Source: DATFPQ01 sp035264765
Lineage (GTDB): Bacteria > Actinomycetota > Actinomycetes > Actinomycetales > Angustibacteraceae
Reading direction: 5' to 3'
DNA: 14,654 nucleotides
Assembly (NCBI GenBank): GCA_035264765.1
Contig: DATFPQ010000008.1
Coordinates: 1-14,654 of the forward strand
Within the stretch, counting starts at the first letter, position 1. The number at the start of each line of letters is the position of its first letter. The translations under genes were made by a program, and so were the position numbers. The notes under the pieces were generated by a model. It worked only from the letters and a program-made list of their open reading frames with translations. It was not told the DNA's origin and ran no database searches. Positions 6,680 through 14,441 of the stretch are shown here, in pieces.

Positions 6680-9139
6680 TCAGGCCCGGACCAGCAGGGC
6701 GACCGGCAGGTCCGCCAGCAGCTCGGCGAGCCGCGCCGGACCACCATCCACGACGCGGCCGCTGAGCAGGTCGCGCCAGGAACCGTCCGGCAGCGAGACG
6801 GTGTGCTCGTGCCAGCCGCCGTAGCCGGCGAGTGAGACCGCCAGCCGGGTCAGCACGGCGACCACGTGGACGCCCTCGGCGTCCCCTCGGCCCACCGCCA
6901 CGGCGTTGCCGGTCGTGGTCGCGACCGGGACGTAGGTCGCATCCTCCCCGAGGAACCAGGCGGGGTTGTCCCGACGCAGCCGCAGCGCCCGGGACACGAC
7001 GAGGAGCTTCTCGTCGTCCAGGTCGGCCGGCCGGGCGCCGCCGTCCAGCCGGGCCAGCCGCCGGTGCCGCTCGGCGTAGTCGACCGGACGACGGTTGTCG
7101 GGGTCCACGAGTGACAGGTCGACCAGCTCGGTGCCCTGGTACACGTCTGGGACGCCGGGCAGAACGAGCTGCAGCAGCTTCTGCCCGAGCACCCCGGCGC
7201 GGACCGCCGGCTCGGTGGACGCCACCCACTGCTCGATCTGCTCGGTCACCGCCTTGTCGCCCAGCACGCCGTCGATGAAGCGGTGCACGGCGTCCTCGTA
7301 GGCCTCGTTGGGCGAGGTCCAGGTCGTGTGCGTCTTCCCCTCGCGGACGGCCTTCTCCAGGTAGGCGTGCAGCCGGTCCGCGGTGATCGGCCAGGTGCCC
7401 ACGAGGGTCTGCCAGATGAGGTACTCCGTCGACGGGTCGAGCAGGGCGTCGCGGTGCGGCGCGGCCAGCTCACGGACTGCCCGGACGAACGCGCCCCACT
7501 CGCCGGGCGCCTCCGACAGGACCGCAAGCCGCGCGCGCACATCCTCGGAACGCTTGGTGTCGTGGGTCGACAGCGTGGTGAGGGACGTCGGCCAGCTCGC
7601 CTGCTGGTCCGCCGCGTACGCGTGCAGCTCCTCTACCGCGATGCCCACGCGGGCCGGGTCGCCACCCACCTCGTTGAGCGAGGCGAGCCGGAACCACCGG
7701 TAGAAGGCCGTGTCCTCGAGCCCCTTGGCCATCACCGGCCCACAGGTCTGCTGGAACCGCACCACCAGCTCGGCCCGCTCGGCGGCGGCCGCGTGCCCGG
7801 GGTCCTGCGCGAGCACCAGGTCGCGCACGACGTCGAGCGTCTCCTGCTCGTGCTCGGGCAGGTGCACTCGCGCCCGGGCGACCGCGGCGTCGACGACCTC
7901 GATCGAGTGCGGGGGAGCGGGCTCACCCGGGACGACATACGCGCGGTAACGGTCCATGGCGACCAGCAGCTCCGTGACCGCGTCCTCCAGCGCCCGTCGG
8001 GTGTGGTCGCGCAGCCGGATGTCCGCGTGGCAGATGTCGGCCAGCAGGTCCACCAGGCGGTGGACCTCCGCGTACTGGCCGTGGGCCACCACTTCGCGCT
8101 TGGCCTGCTCGACGACGGCCTCGACGTTCCGCGACTCGCCGGTGACCTCGGTGAGCAGCTCGGACAGCGGCGCCGCCCCGGCCGGGTCGACAAACACGCC
8201 GCCGATCCGCAGCAGCGCGTCATAGCCGGTCGTGCCGGCGCACCGCCAGTCGTCCGGCAGCTGCTCGTGGCCCTCGAGGATCTTCTCGACGACCACCCAG
8301 GCATCGCCGGTCGCCTCGGCTAGCCGGTCCAGGTACCCGCGTGGGTCGGCCAGCCCGTCCGGGTGGTCGATCCGCAGGCCCTCCAGGGAGCCGTCGGCCA
8401 TCAGGCCCAGCAGCAGCCGGTGCGTCGCGTCGAAGACCTCAGGGTCCTCGACCCGCACCGCCGCCAGGGTGTCGACGTCGAAGAACCGGCGGTAGTTGAG
8501 CTCCTCGTCGGCCACCCGCCAGTGCGCCAGCCGGTACCACTGCCGGTCGACCAGCTGGTCCATCGGCAGGTCCTCGGTGCCCGGCCGCACCGGGAACTCG
8601 TGGTCGTAGTAGCGCAGCACGAGCTCGTCGGCGTTGGCGCCACCCTTGGCGTCCAGCGTCAGCTCACCCGCCGCCAGCACCTGGCCGATCCGGGACCCGA
8701 GCACCGGCATGAGAAGGGCGCGGTCCTGCACCGACCAGTCGACGTCGAACCAGCGCGCGTACGGCGACCGCGGGCCGTCCCGCAGCACCGACCACAGCTG
8801 CGCGTTCAGGTACGCCGGCGTGGGCACGGCCATGTGGTTGGGGACCACGTCGGCCACTGCACCGAGCCGGGCCGCGTGCAGGGCGTCGATCATCCGCCGG
8901 AAGGCCGGCTCGCCACCGGCCTCGCCGTGCAGCCGGGCGTGGTCCACCACGTCGTAGCCGTGGGAGGAGCCGGGGGCGGGCTGCAGCACCGGAGAGAGGT
9001 AGGCGTGCGAGACGCCGAGGTCGGCAAGGTACTCCGCCTGCGCGGCCGCGTCGTCGAAGCCGAACTCCGCTCGGATCTGCAGCCGGTACGTCCCCGTCGG
9101 TACGGGACGTCCCGGCCCCGGTCGGTGTGCCGCGCTCAC
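6680..9139 (-). CDS. treY: Maltooligosyltrehalose synthase TreY
   Basis: TreY is an intramolecular transglycosylase of family GH13 (EC 5.4.99.15). It turns the reducing-end alpha-1,4 bond of a maltooligosaccharide into the alpha,alpha-1,1 bond of trehalose, in the cytoplasm. The 819-residue product shows all four GH13 regions: DVVPNHM, LRIDHPDGL with nucleophile Asp258, VVVEKILEG with acid/base Glu285, and STHDTKRSED with Asp527. The C-terminal PGVPDVYQGTELVDLSLVDP is typical of TreY. I place the start at GTG 9137-9139, overlapping the treX stop as GTGA; the frame stays open 42 codons further back to 9265, but that stretch is Arg/Ala/Gly-rich sequence lying inside treX and unlike the family. 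The overlap implies translational coupling. The usual partner treZ, which releases free trehalose, is not downstream. Confidence 0.93.
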   Translation of the reverse strand: MSAAHRPGPGRPVPTGTYRLQIRAEFGFDDAAAQAEYLADLGVSHAYLSPVLQPAPGSSHGYDVVDHARLHGEAGGEPAFRRMIDALHAARLGAVADVVPNHMAVPTPAYLNAQLWSVLRDGPRSPYARWFDVDWSVQDRALLMPVLGSRIGQVLAAGELTLDAKGGANADELVLRYYDHEFPVRPGTEDLPMDQLVDRQWYRLAHWRVADEELNYRRFFDVDTLAAVRVEDPEVFDATHRLLLGLMADGSLEGLRIDHPDGLADPRGYLDRLAEATGDAWVVVEKILEGHEQLPDDWRCAGTTGYDALLRIGGVFVDPAGAAPLSELLTEVTGESRNVEAVVEQAKREVVAHGQYAEVHRLVDLLADICHADIRLRDHTRRALEDAVTELLVAMDRYRAYVVPGEPAPPHSIEVVDAAVARARVHLPEHEQETLDVVRDLVLAQDPGHAAAAERAELVVRFQQTCGPVMAKGLEDTAFYRWFRLASLNEVGGDPARVGIAVEELHAYAADQQASWPTSLTTLSTHDTKRSEDVRARLAVLSEAPGEWGAFVRAVRELAAPHRDALLDPSTEYLIWQTLVGTWPITADRLHAYLEKAVREGKTHTTWTSPNEAYEDAVHRFIDGVLGDKAVTEQIEQWVASTEPAVRAGVLGQKLLQLVLPGVPDVYQGTELVDLSLVDPDNRRPVDYAERHRRLARLDGGARPADLDDEKLLVVSRALRLRRDNPAWFLGEDATYVPVATTTGNAVAVGRGDAEGVHVVAVLTRLAVSLAGYGGWHEHTVSLPDGSWRDLLSGRVVDGGPARLAELLADLPVALLVRA

Positions 9140-11271
9140 TCCGCCGCCTCGCGCGGGCACTGCAGGACGATCACGCTGCGCGCCTGAGCCGTGTACTTGG
9201 AGCGCGGCCGGAGCGCCTTGTCCGTCACCGGACCGTCCGAGGCGGTGTCGACGACGACGTTCCACGCCCGGCCGTAGGCCTTGCCGGGCAAGGTGAACTT
9301 GATCGGCTCGTGGTGGCCGTTGAAGATCACCAGGAACGAGTCGTCGACGGTGGGGCCGCCGCGAGGGTTCGGCTCGGGAATCGCCTGACCGTTGAAGAAC
9401 ACCATCAGGCTGCGGGCGTAGCCGTTGGCCCAGTCCTCCTCGCTCATGTGCTCGCCGGCGGGTGTGAACCAGGCGATGTCGCCGAGCTCGCTCTCACCCC
9501 CGTGGTTGGCCGTGCCCGCGAAGAAGCGGCGCCGGCGGAACACCGGGTGCTCGCTGCGCAGATGCACCAGGCGCCGGGTGAACTCCAGCAGGCCTTCCTG
9601 GTCCTTCTCGAGCTCCCAGTTCACCCAGGACGTCTCGTTGTCCTGGCAGTACACGTTGTTGTTGCCGTGCTGGCTGCGGCCGAGCTCGTCGCCGTGCGCC
9701 AGCATCGGGACGCCCTGCGAGAGCAGCAGTGTCGTGAGGACGTTGCGCTGCTGGCGCAGGCGGAGGGCGTTGACGTCAGGGTCGTCGGTCGGGCCCTCGA
9801 CGCCGCAGTTCCACGACCGGTTGTGGCTCTCGCCGTCGTTGCCGCCCTCGCCGTTCTCCTCGTTGTGCTTCTCGTTGTAGGACACCAGGTCCCGGAGCGT
9901 GAAGCCGTCGTGGGCGACGACGAAGTTGATCGAGGCGATGGGCTTGCGGCCCGAGTGCTCGTACAGATCGCTGGAGCCGGTGATGCGGGACGCGAACTCG
10001 CCGAGCGTCGCGGCCTCGCCGCGCCAGAAGTCGCGGACGGTGTCGCGGTACTTGCCGTTCCACTCCGTCCACAGCGGCGGGAAGTTGCCGACCTGGTAGC
10101 CGCCGTCACCGACGTCCCACGGCTCCGCGATGAGCTTGACCTGGCTGACGATGGGGTCCTGCTGCACCAGGTCGAAGAAGGCGGACAGACGGTCGACCTC
10201 GTGGAACTGGCGGGCCAACGTGGCTGCGAGGTCGAACCGGAAACCGTCGACGCGCATCTCGGTCACCCAGTACCGCAGCGAGTCCATGATGAGCTGCAGG
10301 ACGTGCGGCGAGCGCATCAGCAGGCTGTTGCCGGTGCCGGTCGTGTCGTAGTAGTGGCGCTTGTCATCGTCGACCAGGCGGTAGTAAGCGTTGTTGTCGA
10401 TGCCGCGGTAGGCGAGGGTCGGGCCCATGTGGTTGCCCTCGGCCGTGTGGTTGTAGACGACGTCGAGGATGACCTCGATGTTCGCCTCGTGCATCGCCTT
10501 GACCATGCCCTTGAACTCGGCGACCTGCTGGCCGCGCGTGCCGAGGGCCGCGTAGCCGTTGTGCGGCGCGAGGAAGCCGATGGTGTTGTAGCCCCAGTAG
10601 TTGGACAGCCCCTTGCCGAGCAGGTGCGGGTCCTGCACGAACTGGTGCACGGGCATGAGCTCGATGGCGGTCACGCCGAGATCGGTGAGGTGGTCCAGGA
10701 TCGCTGGGGTCGCCAGGCCCGAGTAGGTCCCGCGGAACTCCTCCGGCACGTCGGGGTGCAGCCGGGTGAGGCCCTTCACGTGGGCCTCGTAGATCACGCT
10801 CTGGTGGTACTCGTGGGCCGGCGCGCGGTCCTGGCCCCAGTCGAAGAACGGGTTCACGACGACCGAGAGCATGGTGTGGCCCAGGCTGTCGTCGGTGTTG
10901 AGGGGGCCCTCGCCGTCCACGGAGTCCTTGAACCGGTACGAGAACAGTGACTCGTCGCCGTCGATCTGACCGTCGACGGCCTTGGCGTAGGGATCCAGGA
11001 GGAGCTTCGCGGGGTTGCAGCGGTGCCCCTTCTTGGTGTCGTACGGACCATGCACGCGGTAGCCGTACCGCTGCCCGGGCTGGACGCCGGGGATGAATGC
11101 GTGCCACACGAAGCCGTCGACCTCGGGGAGCTCGACGCACTTCTCGGTACCGTCGTCCTCGATGAGGCACAGCTGGACGCGCTCGGCGACCTCGGAGAAG
11201 AGCGCGAAGTTGACCCCAGTGCCGTCGTACGTCGCACCGAGGGGGTAGGGCTTGCCGGGCCAGATCTGCAT
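9136..11271 (-). CDS. treX: Glycogen debranching enzyme GlgX/TreX
   Basis: This 711-residue GH13 enzyme hydrolyses alpha-1,6 branch points of glycogen or limit dextrins to release linear maltooligosaccharides, the substrate of TreY encoded next to it. An N-terminal CBM48-like beta domain (about 8-100) precedes the catalytic barrel. Visible motifs are DVVYNHTAEGN (region I), MRVDGFRFDLA with nucleophile Asp347, LIAEPWDVG with acid/base Glu383, and VVAHDGFTLRDLVSYNEKHN with transition-state Asp455. The N-terminal PGKPYPLGATYDGTGVNFAL and the length are typical of the GlgX family. The start is ATG 11269-11271 with GGAAG eight bases upstream. The gene is first in the treX-treY operon and divergent from the YihY gene; no clear promoter was found in the 175-bp gap. 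It could be named glgX; context favours the trehalose role. Confidence 0.93.
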   Translation of the reverse strand: MQIWPGKPYPLGATYDGTGVNFALFSEVAERVQLCLIEDDGTEKCVELPEVDGFVWHAFIPGVQPGQRYGYRVHGPYDTKKGHRCNPAKLLLDPYAKAVDGQIDGDESLFSYRFKDSVDGEGPLNTDDSLGHTMLSVVVNPFFDWGQDRAPAHEYHQSVIYEAHVKGLTRLHPDVPEEFRGTYSGLATPAILDHLTDLGVTAIELMPVHQFVQDPHLLGKGLSNYWGYNTIGFLAPHNGYAALGTRGQQVAEFKGMVKAMHEANIEVILDVVYNHTAEGNHMGPTLAYRGIDNNAYYRLVDDDKRHYYDTTGTGNSLLMRSPHVLQLIMDSLRYWVTEMRVDGFRFDLAATLARQFHEVDRLSAFFDLVQQDPIVSQVKLIAEPWDVGDGGYQVGNFPPLWTEWNGKYRDTVRDFWRGEAATLGEFASRITGSSDLYEHSGRKPIASINFVVAHDGFTLRDLVSYNEKHNEENGEGGNDGESHNRSWNCGVEGPTDDPDVNALRLRQQRNVLTTLLLSQGVPMLAHGDELGRSQHGNNNVYCQDNETSWVNWELEKDQEGLLEFTRRLVHLRSEHPVFRRRRFFAGTANHGGESELGDIAWFTPAGEHMSEEDWANGYARSLMVFFNGQAIPEPNPRGGPTVDDSFLVIFNGHHEPIKFTLPGKAYGRAWNVVVDTASDGPVTDKALRPRSKYTAQARSVIVLQCPREAAE

Positions 11272-11446
11272 TGGGGTCTTCCGTCAGGGGTCGGAGGAGC
11301 GACCTCGTCGTCGCGGTGCGGCGGAGGCCTCACCAGACTGCTGATTGTGCCCGACGCGGGTGGTGATCGCCGACCGAGCGGTCCCGGCGGCCCGCTGAGG
11401 CCGTGTCGTCGCCGCCACGCCACGGATACGCGGCTACCGTGGAGCG

Positions 11447-12592
11447 GTGAGCGCCGGGACGACGGGCCGGCCAGGAGCCGCGGGGCGCCTGGCGGTGCTG
11501 GGCCGTTCCGAGCTGCTGCGCTCGATCTGGGCACTCATCCGCCAGACGGTGAGGGTGTGCCTGCGCTACCGGGTGACTGGCCTGGCGTCGGAGGCGGGCT
11601 TCTTCGCGCTGCTCTCGCTGCCACCGCTGATCCTGGGGATGGTCGCCGGCGTCGGGTACGTCGGCGACGCCCTCGGCGCCAACACCGTCGGGGAGGTCCA
11701 GAGCCAGATCCGCACCTACGCCCGCCAGATCTTCGCCTCGGACAGCATCGTCAACACCGTGACGAGCAGCATCGACGACGTCCTCTCGCGGGGGCGGCTG
11801 GACCTGCTCTCGCTGGCGTTCGCGCTGTCCCTGTGGTCGGGGTCCCGCGTGCTGAACGTGTTCATCGACACGATCTCGATCATGTACGGCCAGGGCGGCG
11901 AGCGGGGAATCGTCCGCACTCGCGTGCTGTCCTTCAGCCTGTACACGGTCGCGCTCGTGGTCGGAGCGGTCGTGCTGCCGCTCGTGCTGCTGGGGCCGTC
12001 CCTGCTGGAGCAGATCCTGCCCGAGCAGTTCCTCTTCCTGCTCTCGCTCTACTGGCCGGTGCTGTCCCTGCTGACCCTCGCCAGCCTGGCCTCCCTGTAC
12101 CACGTCTCGACACCGCGGCGCTCCTCGTGGGTCCGTGACCTGCCGGGCGCCGCGCTGGCGCTGGTGATCTGGGTCGTGGCCTCGTTCGTGCTGCGGGTGC
12201 TGATCGGGCTGTCGGTGGGCGGGACGTCGATCTACGGCCCGCTAGCGGCGTCGATCGTGGTGCTGATCTGGCTCTACTTCCTGGCCATCGCGGTGCTGAT
12301 CGGAGCGGCGCTCAACGCGGCGACCCGCGAGCTGTGGCCGCCGGCGTGCGCACCGGAGCCCGCGCCGGAGCAGCTGCCGCCCCACCACCGCCCGCTGACG
12401 CCCATGCGTGAGCTGGCCGGCGGCGAGCTGGAGCCCGGGCTGAGCGGCGCACTCGGGGACGGCCATGCCCCGCACCCGCAGGGCGCGGCTCATCTAGAGC
12501 GGGCTCAGTGGGAGCACGCTCAACGGGAGCAGGCTCAGCGAGAGCAGGCGCAGCGGGAAAACCAGGTGACCGGCCCCACCTCGGGGTCGTAG
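11447..12592 (+). CDS. YihY/BrkB family inner-membrane protein
   Basis: This 381-residue protein belongs to the YihY/virulence factor BrkB (UPF0761) family. Six hydrophobic segments are visible at about 48-74, 119-143, 161-186, 195-220, 232-257 and 264-292. Family landmarks include LRYRVTGLASEAGFFALLSL near the start and YGPLAASIVVLIWLYFLAIA with GAALNAA in the last helix. The biochemical role of the family is not established; early claims that YihY is ribonuclease BN were later withdrawn. The tail after 295 is hydrophilic and ends in four pentapeptide repeats. The start GTG at 11447 has GGAG only two bases before it, unusually close; a GTG at codon 17 is an alternative that leaves the family part intact. 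It is divergent from treX and upstream of rsgA. Confidence 0.85.
   Translation: MSAGTTGRPGAAGRLAVLGRSELLRSIWALIRQTVRVCLRYRVTGLASEAGFFALLSLPPLILGMVAGVGYVGDALGANTVGEVQSQIRTYARQIFASDSIVNTVTSSIDDVLSRGRLDLLSLAFALSLWSGSRVLNVFIDTISIMYGQGGERGIVRTRVLSFSLYTVALVVGAVVLPLVLLGPSLLEQILPEQFLFLLSLYWPVLSLLTLASLASLYHVSTPRRSSWVRDLPGAALALVIWVVASFVLRVLIGLSVGGTSIYGPLAASIVVLIWLYFLAIAVLIGAALNAATRELWPPACAPEPAPEQLPPHHRPLTPMRELAGGELEPGLSGALGDGHAPHPQGAAHLERAQWEHAQREQAQREQAQRENQVTGPTSGS
12497..12556 (+). repeat. Four 15-bp in-frame tandem repeats in the YihY tail
   Basis: Four consecutive 15-bp units encode ERAQW, EHAQR, EQAQR and EQAQR at residues 351-370. They share the pattern GAG-x-GCT/G-CAG/A-CGG and would form a polar helical or coiled extension in the cytoplasm. 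The codons differ slightly between copies, so the array is not a very recent expansion. Confidence 0.85.
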
Positions 12593-12631
12593 CGTCCTGG
12601 ACGTCGGGCCACCAGGGCCCGCGGACCGGAC

Positions 12632-12639
12632 GGAGGTGA
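12632..12639 (+). promoter_or_regulatory. Strong Shine-Dalgarno sequence in front of a 22-codon ORF
   Basis: GGAGGTGA is an essentially perfect anti-16S match, five bases before the ATG at 12645. It does not serve rsgA, which is in another frame and has its own GAGAGG at 12747-12752. Its quality is the main reason to take the small ORF seriously. Confidence 0.5.
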
Positions 12640-12644
12640 GCACG

Positions 12645-12713
12645 ATGCCCGTTGCTCGACCCCTGTCCCTGGACGCGGCGGCTGCCGCGACCGTTCCGGC
12701 CCCGCGCGCCTGA
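12645..12713 (+). CDS. Possible 22-residue leader peptide ahead of rsgA
   Basis: A short frame, ATG 12645 to TGA 12711-12713, would encode MPVARPLSLDAAAAATVPAP plus two more residues. It has no recognisable domain, is Ala/Pro-rich, and ends 46 bases before the rsgA ATG. The support is the near-ideal Shine-Dalgarno sequence and the position. Just after its stop a small hairpin (GGCT 12715-12718, AGCC 12723-12726) sits inside complementary GCGCGC arms (12704-12709 and 12728-12733), so translation of the leader could affect folding in front of rsgA. Alternatively this is the remnant of an older rsgA start lost by frameshift, or chance. Confidence 0.3.
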   Translation: MPVARPLSLDAAAAATVPAPRA

Positions 12714-12746
12714 CGGCTTCCGAGCCAGCGCGCGCGCAGCCTGCCC

Positions 12747-12752
12747 GAGAGG
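12747..12752 (+). promoter_or_regulatory. Ribosome binding site that sets the rsgA start
   Basis: GAGAGG lies seven bases before ATG 12760-12762 and identifies this codon as the rsgA start, rather than a TTG at 12652 in the same frame that has no suitable spacing. Confidence 0.6.
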
Positions 12753-12759
12753 CTCCGCG

Positions 12760-13932
12760 ATGACGCTCCACCCTGTCCGATCCACTCCTGCTCCATCGAC
12801 GTCTGCCGCATCCACCGTGCCCGCACCCCGGCCCACCGCCCGGCCGACCCCCGTGGGTCTGCTGGCGCGCCTCGGCCTGGACGCCGGCTGGCAGCAGCTG
12901 CACGACGCCACACCGACGCTCGTGATTCCTGGCCGGCCGCCCTTCCCGGCCCGGGTGACCCGCACCGACCGCGGGGCCTGTGACCTGCTCGCCGACGACG
13001 GCCCGGTCCGAGCGACCTGGGGCGCCGACGTCGTCGCGGCCGTGGCGGGCGACCCGCTCGCCGTACCCAGCACGGGGGACTGGGTGCGTGCCCAGCGCTG
13101 GCCGGACGACCGGGTCACCGTCGAGGCGGTGCTCCCGCGGCGGACCGCGGTGGTCCGCGCCCAAGCCCGCGGGACGTCGTCCGGCCAGGTGCTCGCGGCC
13201 AACGTCGACGTCGTCGCGGTCGTGGAGGCCCTCTACCCGGACCCCGACCTGGGGCGGGTGGAGCGGTTCCTGGCCCTGGCGTGGGACAGCGGCGCCCAGC
13301 CACGCCTGGTCCTGACAAAGAGCGACCTCGGGCCGGACGGTCCGGAGCTGGCCGCCGACGTGGCGAACGCCGTGGGTGCCGGCTGCGCTGTCGACGTGCC
13401 CGTGGCGCTCGAGGACCGCGGTCTGGAGGGGTTGCGGGAGGTCCTCGCGGGGGGCGCGACGGTGGCGCTGGTCGGTGCCTCGGGCGTCGGCAAGTCGACC
13501 CTGCTCAACGGCCTGATCGGCACCGACGTCATGCTCACCCGCACGCTGGGCGCGGTGCAGAAGGGCCGGCACACGACGGTCACGCGCGAGCTGCACCTGA
13601 CGCCGGGCGGCGGGGCGGTCATCGACACGCCGGGACTGCGGTCCGTGGGTCTGCAGGCGGGAGACGGCCTGGCCGACGTCTTCGCCGACGTAGAGGACCT
13701 GGCGCCGGACTGCCGTTTCGCGGACTGCGCCCACGACCACGAGCCGGGGTGCGCCGTGCGCGCGGCCGTGGACGCGGGGGAGCTGCAGGAGCGACGGTTG
13801 GAGAGCTGGCGCAAGCTGCAGCGCGAGGCGGCCTGGCAGGAGCGCCGGGTGGACGCGCGGCTGCGCCGGGAGGAGCTGCAGGTGTGGAAGGCGCGCACCC
13901 GCGCCTACCGGCAGCGTCCGGGCCGGCCCTAG
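12760..13932 (+). CDS. rsgA: Ribosome small subunit-dependent GTPase RsgA
   Basis: RsgA is a circularly permuted GTPase that acts late in 30S subunit assembly, checking the decoding region and helping release RbfA. The 390-residue protein has a disordered Ser/Thr/Pro/Ala-rich N-terminus (about 1-30), an OB-fold region, then the G motifs in permuted order: TKSD (G4, 186-189), GASGVGKST (G1/P-loop, 239-247), the Thr-rich switch GRHTTVT (G2) and DTPG (G3, 289-292). The C-terminal zinc site is Cys318-X4-Cys323-X-His325-X5-Cys331, the same spacing as in E. coli RsgA. A basic, Glu/Arg-rich helix closes the protein. The start is ATG 12760 with GAGAGG upstream. It lies 167 bp after the YihY gene and may be co-transcribed with it. 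Its place beside a tRNA cluster fits a translation role but is probably incidental. Confidence 0.93.
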   Translation: MTLHPVRSTPAPSTSAASTVPAPRPTARPTPVGLLARLGLDAGWQQLHDATPTLVIPGRPPFPARVTRTDRGACDLLADDGPVRATWGADVVAAVAGDPLAVPSTGDWVRAQRWPDDRVTVEAVLPRRTAVVRAQARGTSSGQVLAANVDVVAVVEALYPDPDLGRVERFLALAWDSGAQPRLVLTKSDLGPDGPELAADVANAVGAGCAVDVPVALEDRGLEGLREVLAGGATVALVGASGVGKSTLLNGLIGTDVMLTRTLGAVQKGRHTTVTRELHLTPGGGAVIDTPGLRSVGLQAGDGLADVFADVEDLAPDCRFADCAHDHEPGCAVRAAVDAGELQERRLESWRKLQREAAWQERRVDARLRREELQVWKARTRAYRQRPGRP

Positions 13933-13938
13933 CCGGAT

Positions 13939-13954
13939 CCGGGCCCTCGCCCGG
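13939..13954 (+). terminator. Possible weak terminator after rsgA
   Basis: CCGGGC and GCCCGG form a 6-bp GC stem around CCTC, seven bases after the rsgA TAG. There is no T tract, so it is only a candidate. Confidence 0.3.
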
Positions 13955-13967
13955 CCGGGGGAGCCGG

Positions 13968-13996
13968 TTGGACTGACGCGACGGCCATCGGATAGT
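13968..13996 (+). promoter_or_regulatory. Probable promoter of the tRNA cluster
   Basis: TTGGAC (13968-13973) and GATAGT (13991-13996) are separated by 17 bases and sit about 38 bases before the first tRNA. They resemble a housekeeping sigma -35/-10 pair, with a partial -35 match. Transcription would begin near 14003 and the leader would be removed by RNase P. Confidence 0.45.
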
Positions 13997-14033
13997 GTTT
14001 CGACCGCACGCCGGGCCTCGGCTCGGTGTTCGC

Positions 14034-14106
14034 GCGGACGTGGCTCAGTTGGTAGAGCATCACCTTGCCAAGGTGAGGGTCGCGGGTTCGAGTCCCGTCG
14101 TCCGCT
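14034..14106 (+). tRNA. tRNA-Gly (anticodon GCC)
   Basis: A 73-base cloverleaf: acceptor GCGGACG pairs with CGTCCGC (14099-14105), anticodon stem TCACC/GGTGA, loop TTGCCAA with GCC at 14067-14069, and T arm GCGGG-TTCGAGT-CCCGT. The discriminator base is T and no CCA is encoded, so the end is added after transcription. Confidence 0.97.
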
Positions 14107-14173
14107 CGGAGGCCGTGACGCCTCACCGGTCCACGGTCAGGCAGGCAGAACGGTCTGGCCGGGTTTGGAGCAC

Positions 14174-14244
14174 GGTGGAGTGGCCGAGAGGCGAGGCAAC
14201 GGCCTGCAAAGCCGTGTACACGGGTTCGAATCCCGTCTCCACCT
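14174..14244 (+). tRNA. tRNA-Cys (anticodon GCA)
   Basis: A 71-base cloverleaf: acceptor GGTGGAG pairs with CTCCACC (14237-14243), anticodon stem ACGGC/GCCGT, loop CTGCAAA with GCA at 14206-14208, and T arm ACGGG-TTCGAAT-CCCGT. Discriminator T is the identity base expected for cysteine. No CCA is encoded. Confidence 0.97.
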
Positions 14245-14266
14245 CGAGAGCCCCCGTGGCTCGAGC

Positions 14267-14341
14267 GGGCGATTGGCGCAGTGGTAGCGCGCTTCCTTGA
14301 CACGGAAGAGGTCACTGGTTCGAACCCAGTATCGCCCACCA
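14267..14341 (+). tRNA. tRNA-Val (anticodon GAC), CCA encoded
   Basis: A 75-base gene including CCA: acceptor GGGCGAT pairs with ATCGCCC (14331-14337), anticodon stem CTTCC/GGAAG, loop TTGACAC with GAC at 14299-14301, and T arm ACTGG-TTCGAAC-CCAGT. It is the only tRNA of the three with an encoded CCA. Its 3' end faces a tyrosine recombinase gene about 100 bp away, so its 3' half is the likely attachment site; the gene itself is intact. Confidence 0.97.
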
Positions 14342-14344
14342 CCA

Positions 14345-14371
14345 AAGCCCCAGGTCAGCGACCTGGGGCTT
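14345..14371 (+). terminator. Terminator hairpin of the tRNA cluster
   Basis: AAGCCCCAGGTC (14345-14356) and GACCTGGGGCTT (14360-14371) form a perfect 12-bp stem with a three-base AGC loop, followed by the T-richer TCGTCGTTCT. It starts four bases after the tRNA-Val CCA and would end the tRNA transcript. Confidence 0.8.
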
Positions 14372-14396
14372 CGTCGTTCTGGCTGCCGTGAGCCGC

Positions 14397-14419
14397 CTGC
14401 GTGCCTAACTGCGTGCCTA
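14397..14419. repeat. Two 11-bp direct repeats between tRNA-Val and the recombinase gene
   Basis: CTGCGTGCCTA occurs at 14397-14407 and again at 14409-14419, a 12-bp period. Short direct repeats beside a tRNA attachment site are a common form of integrase or excisionase arm-binding sites, but that role is inferred only from position. Confidence 0.5.
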
Positions 14420-14441
14420 CGTCGACGGGACGCCCCGGCTG

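Noticed and set aside
9140..9265. Upstream extension of treY to 9265
   Set aside because: The extra 42 residues lie inside treX and are Arg/Gly-rich without family similarity. The GTG overlapping the treX stop is the natural start.
9127..10950. A 607-residue plus-strand open frame
   Set aside because: It is antisense to treX, where all GH13 motifs are intact, and shows no recognisable domain.
12652..12759. TTG at 12652 as rsgA start
   Set aside because: The added 36 residues are Arg/Pro/Ala-rich, and the ATG at 12760 has a well-spaced GAGAGG. The strong upstream Shine-Dalgarno sequence points to a different frame.
13929..14345. A 138-residue minus-strand open frame containing GDTGFEPVTSSV and DGTRTRDPHLGK
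   Set aside because: It is the antisense translation of the three tRNA genes. Such peptides are a well-known source of false hypothetical proteins, and each block maps onto the T arm or anticodon arm of a tRNA.
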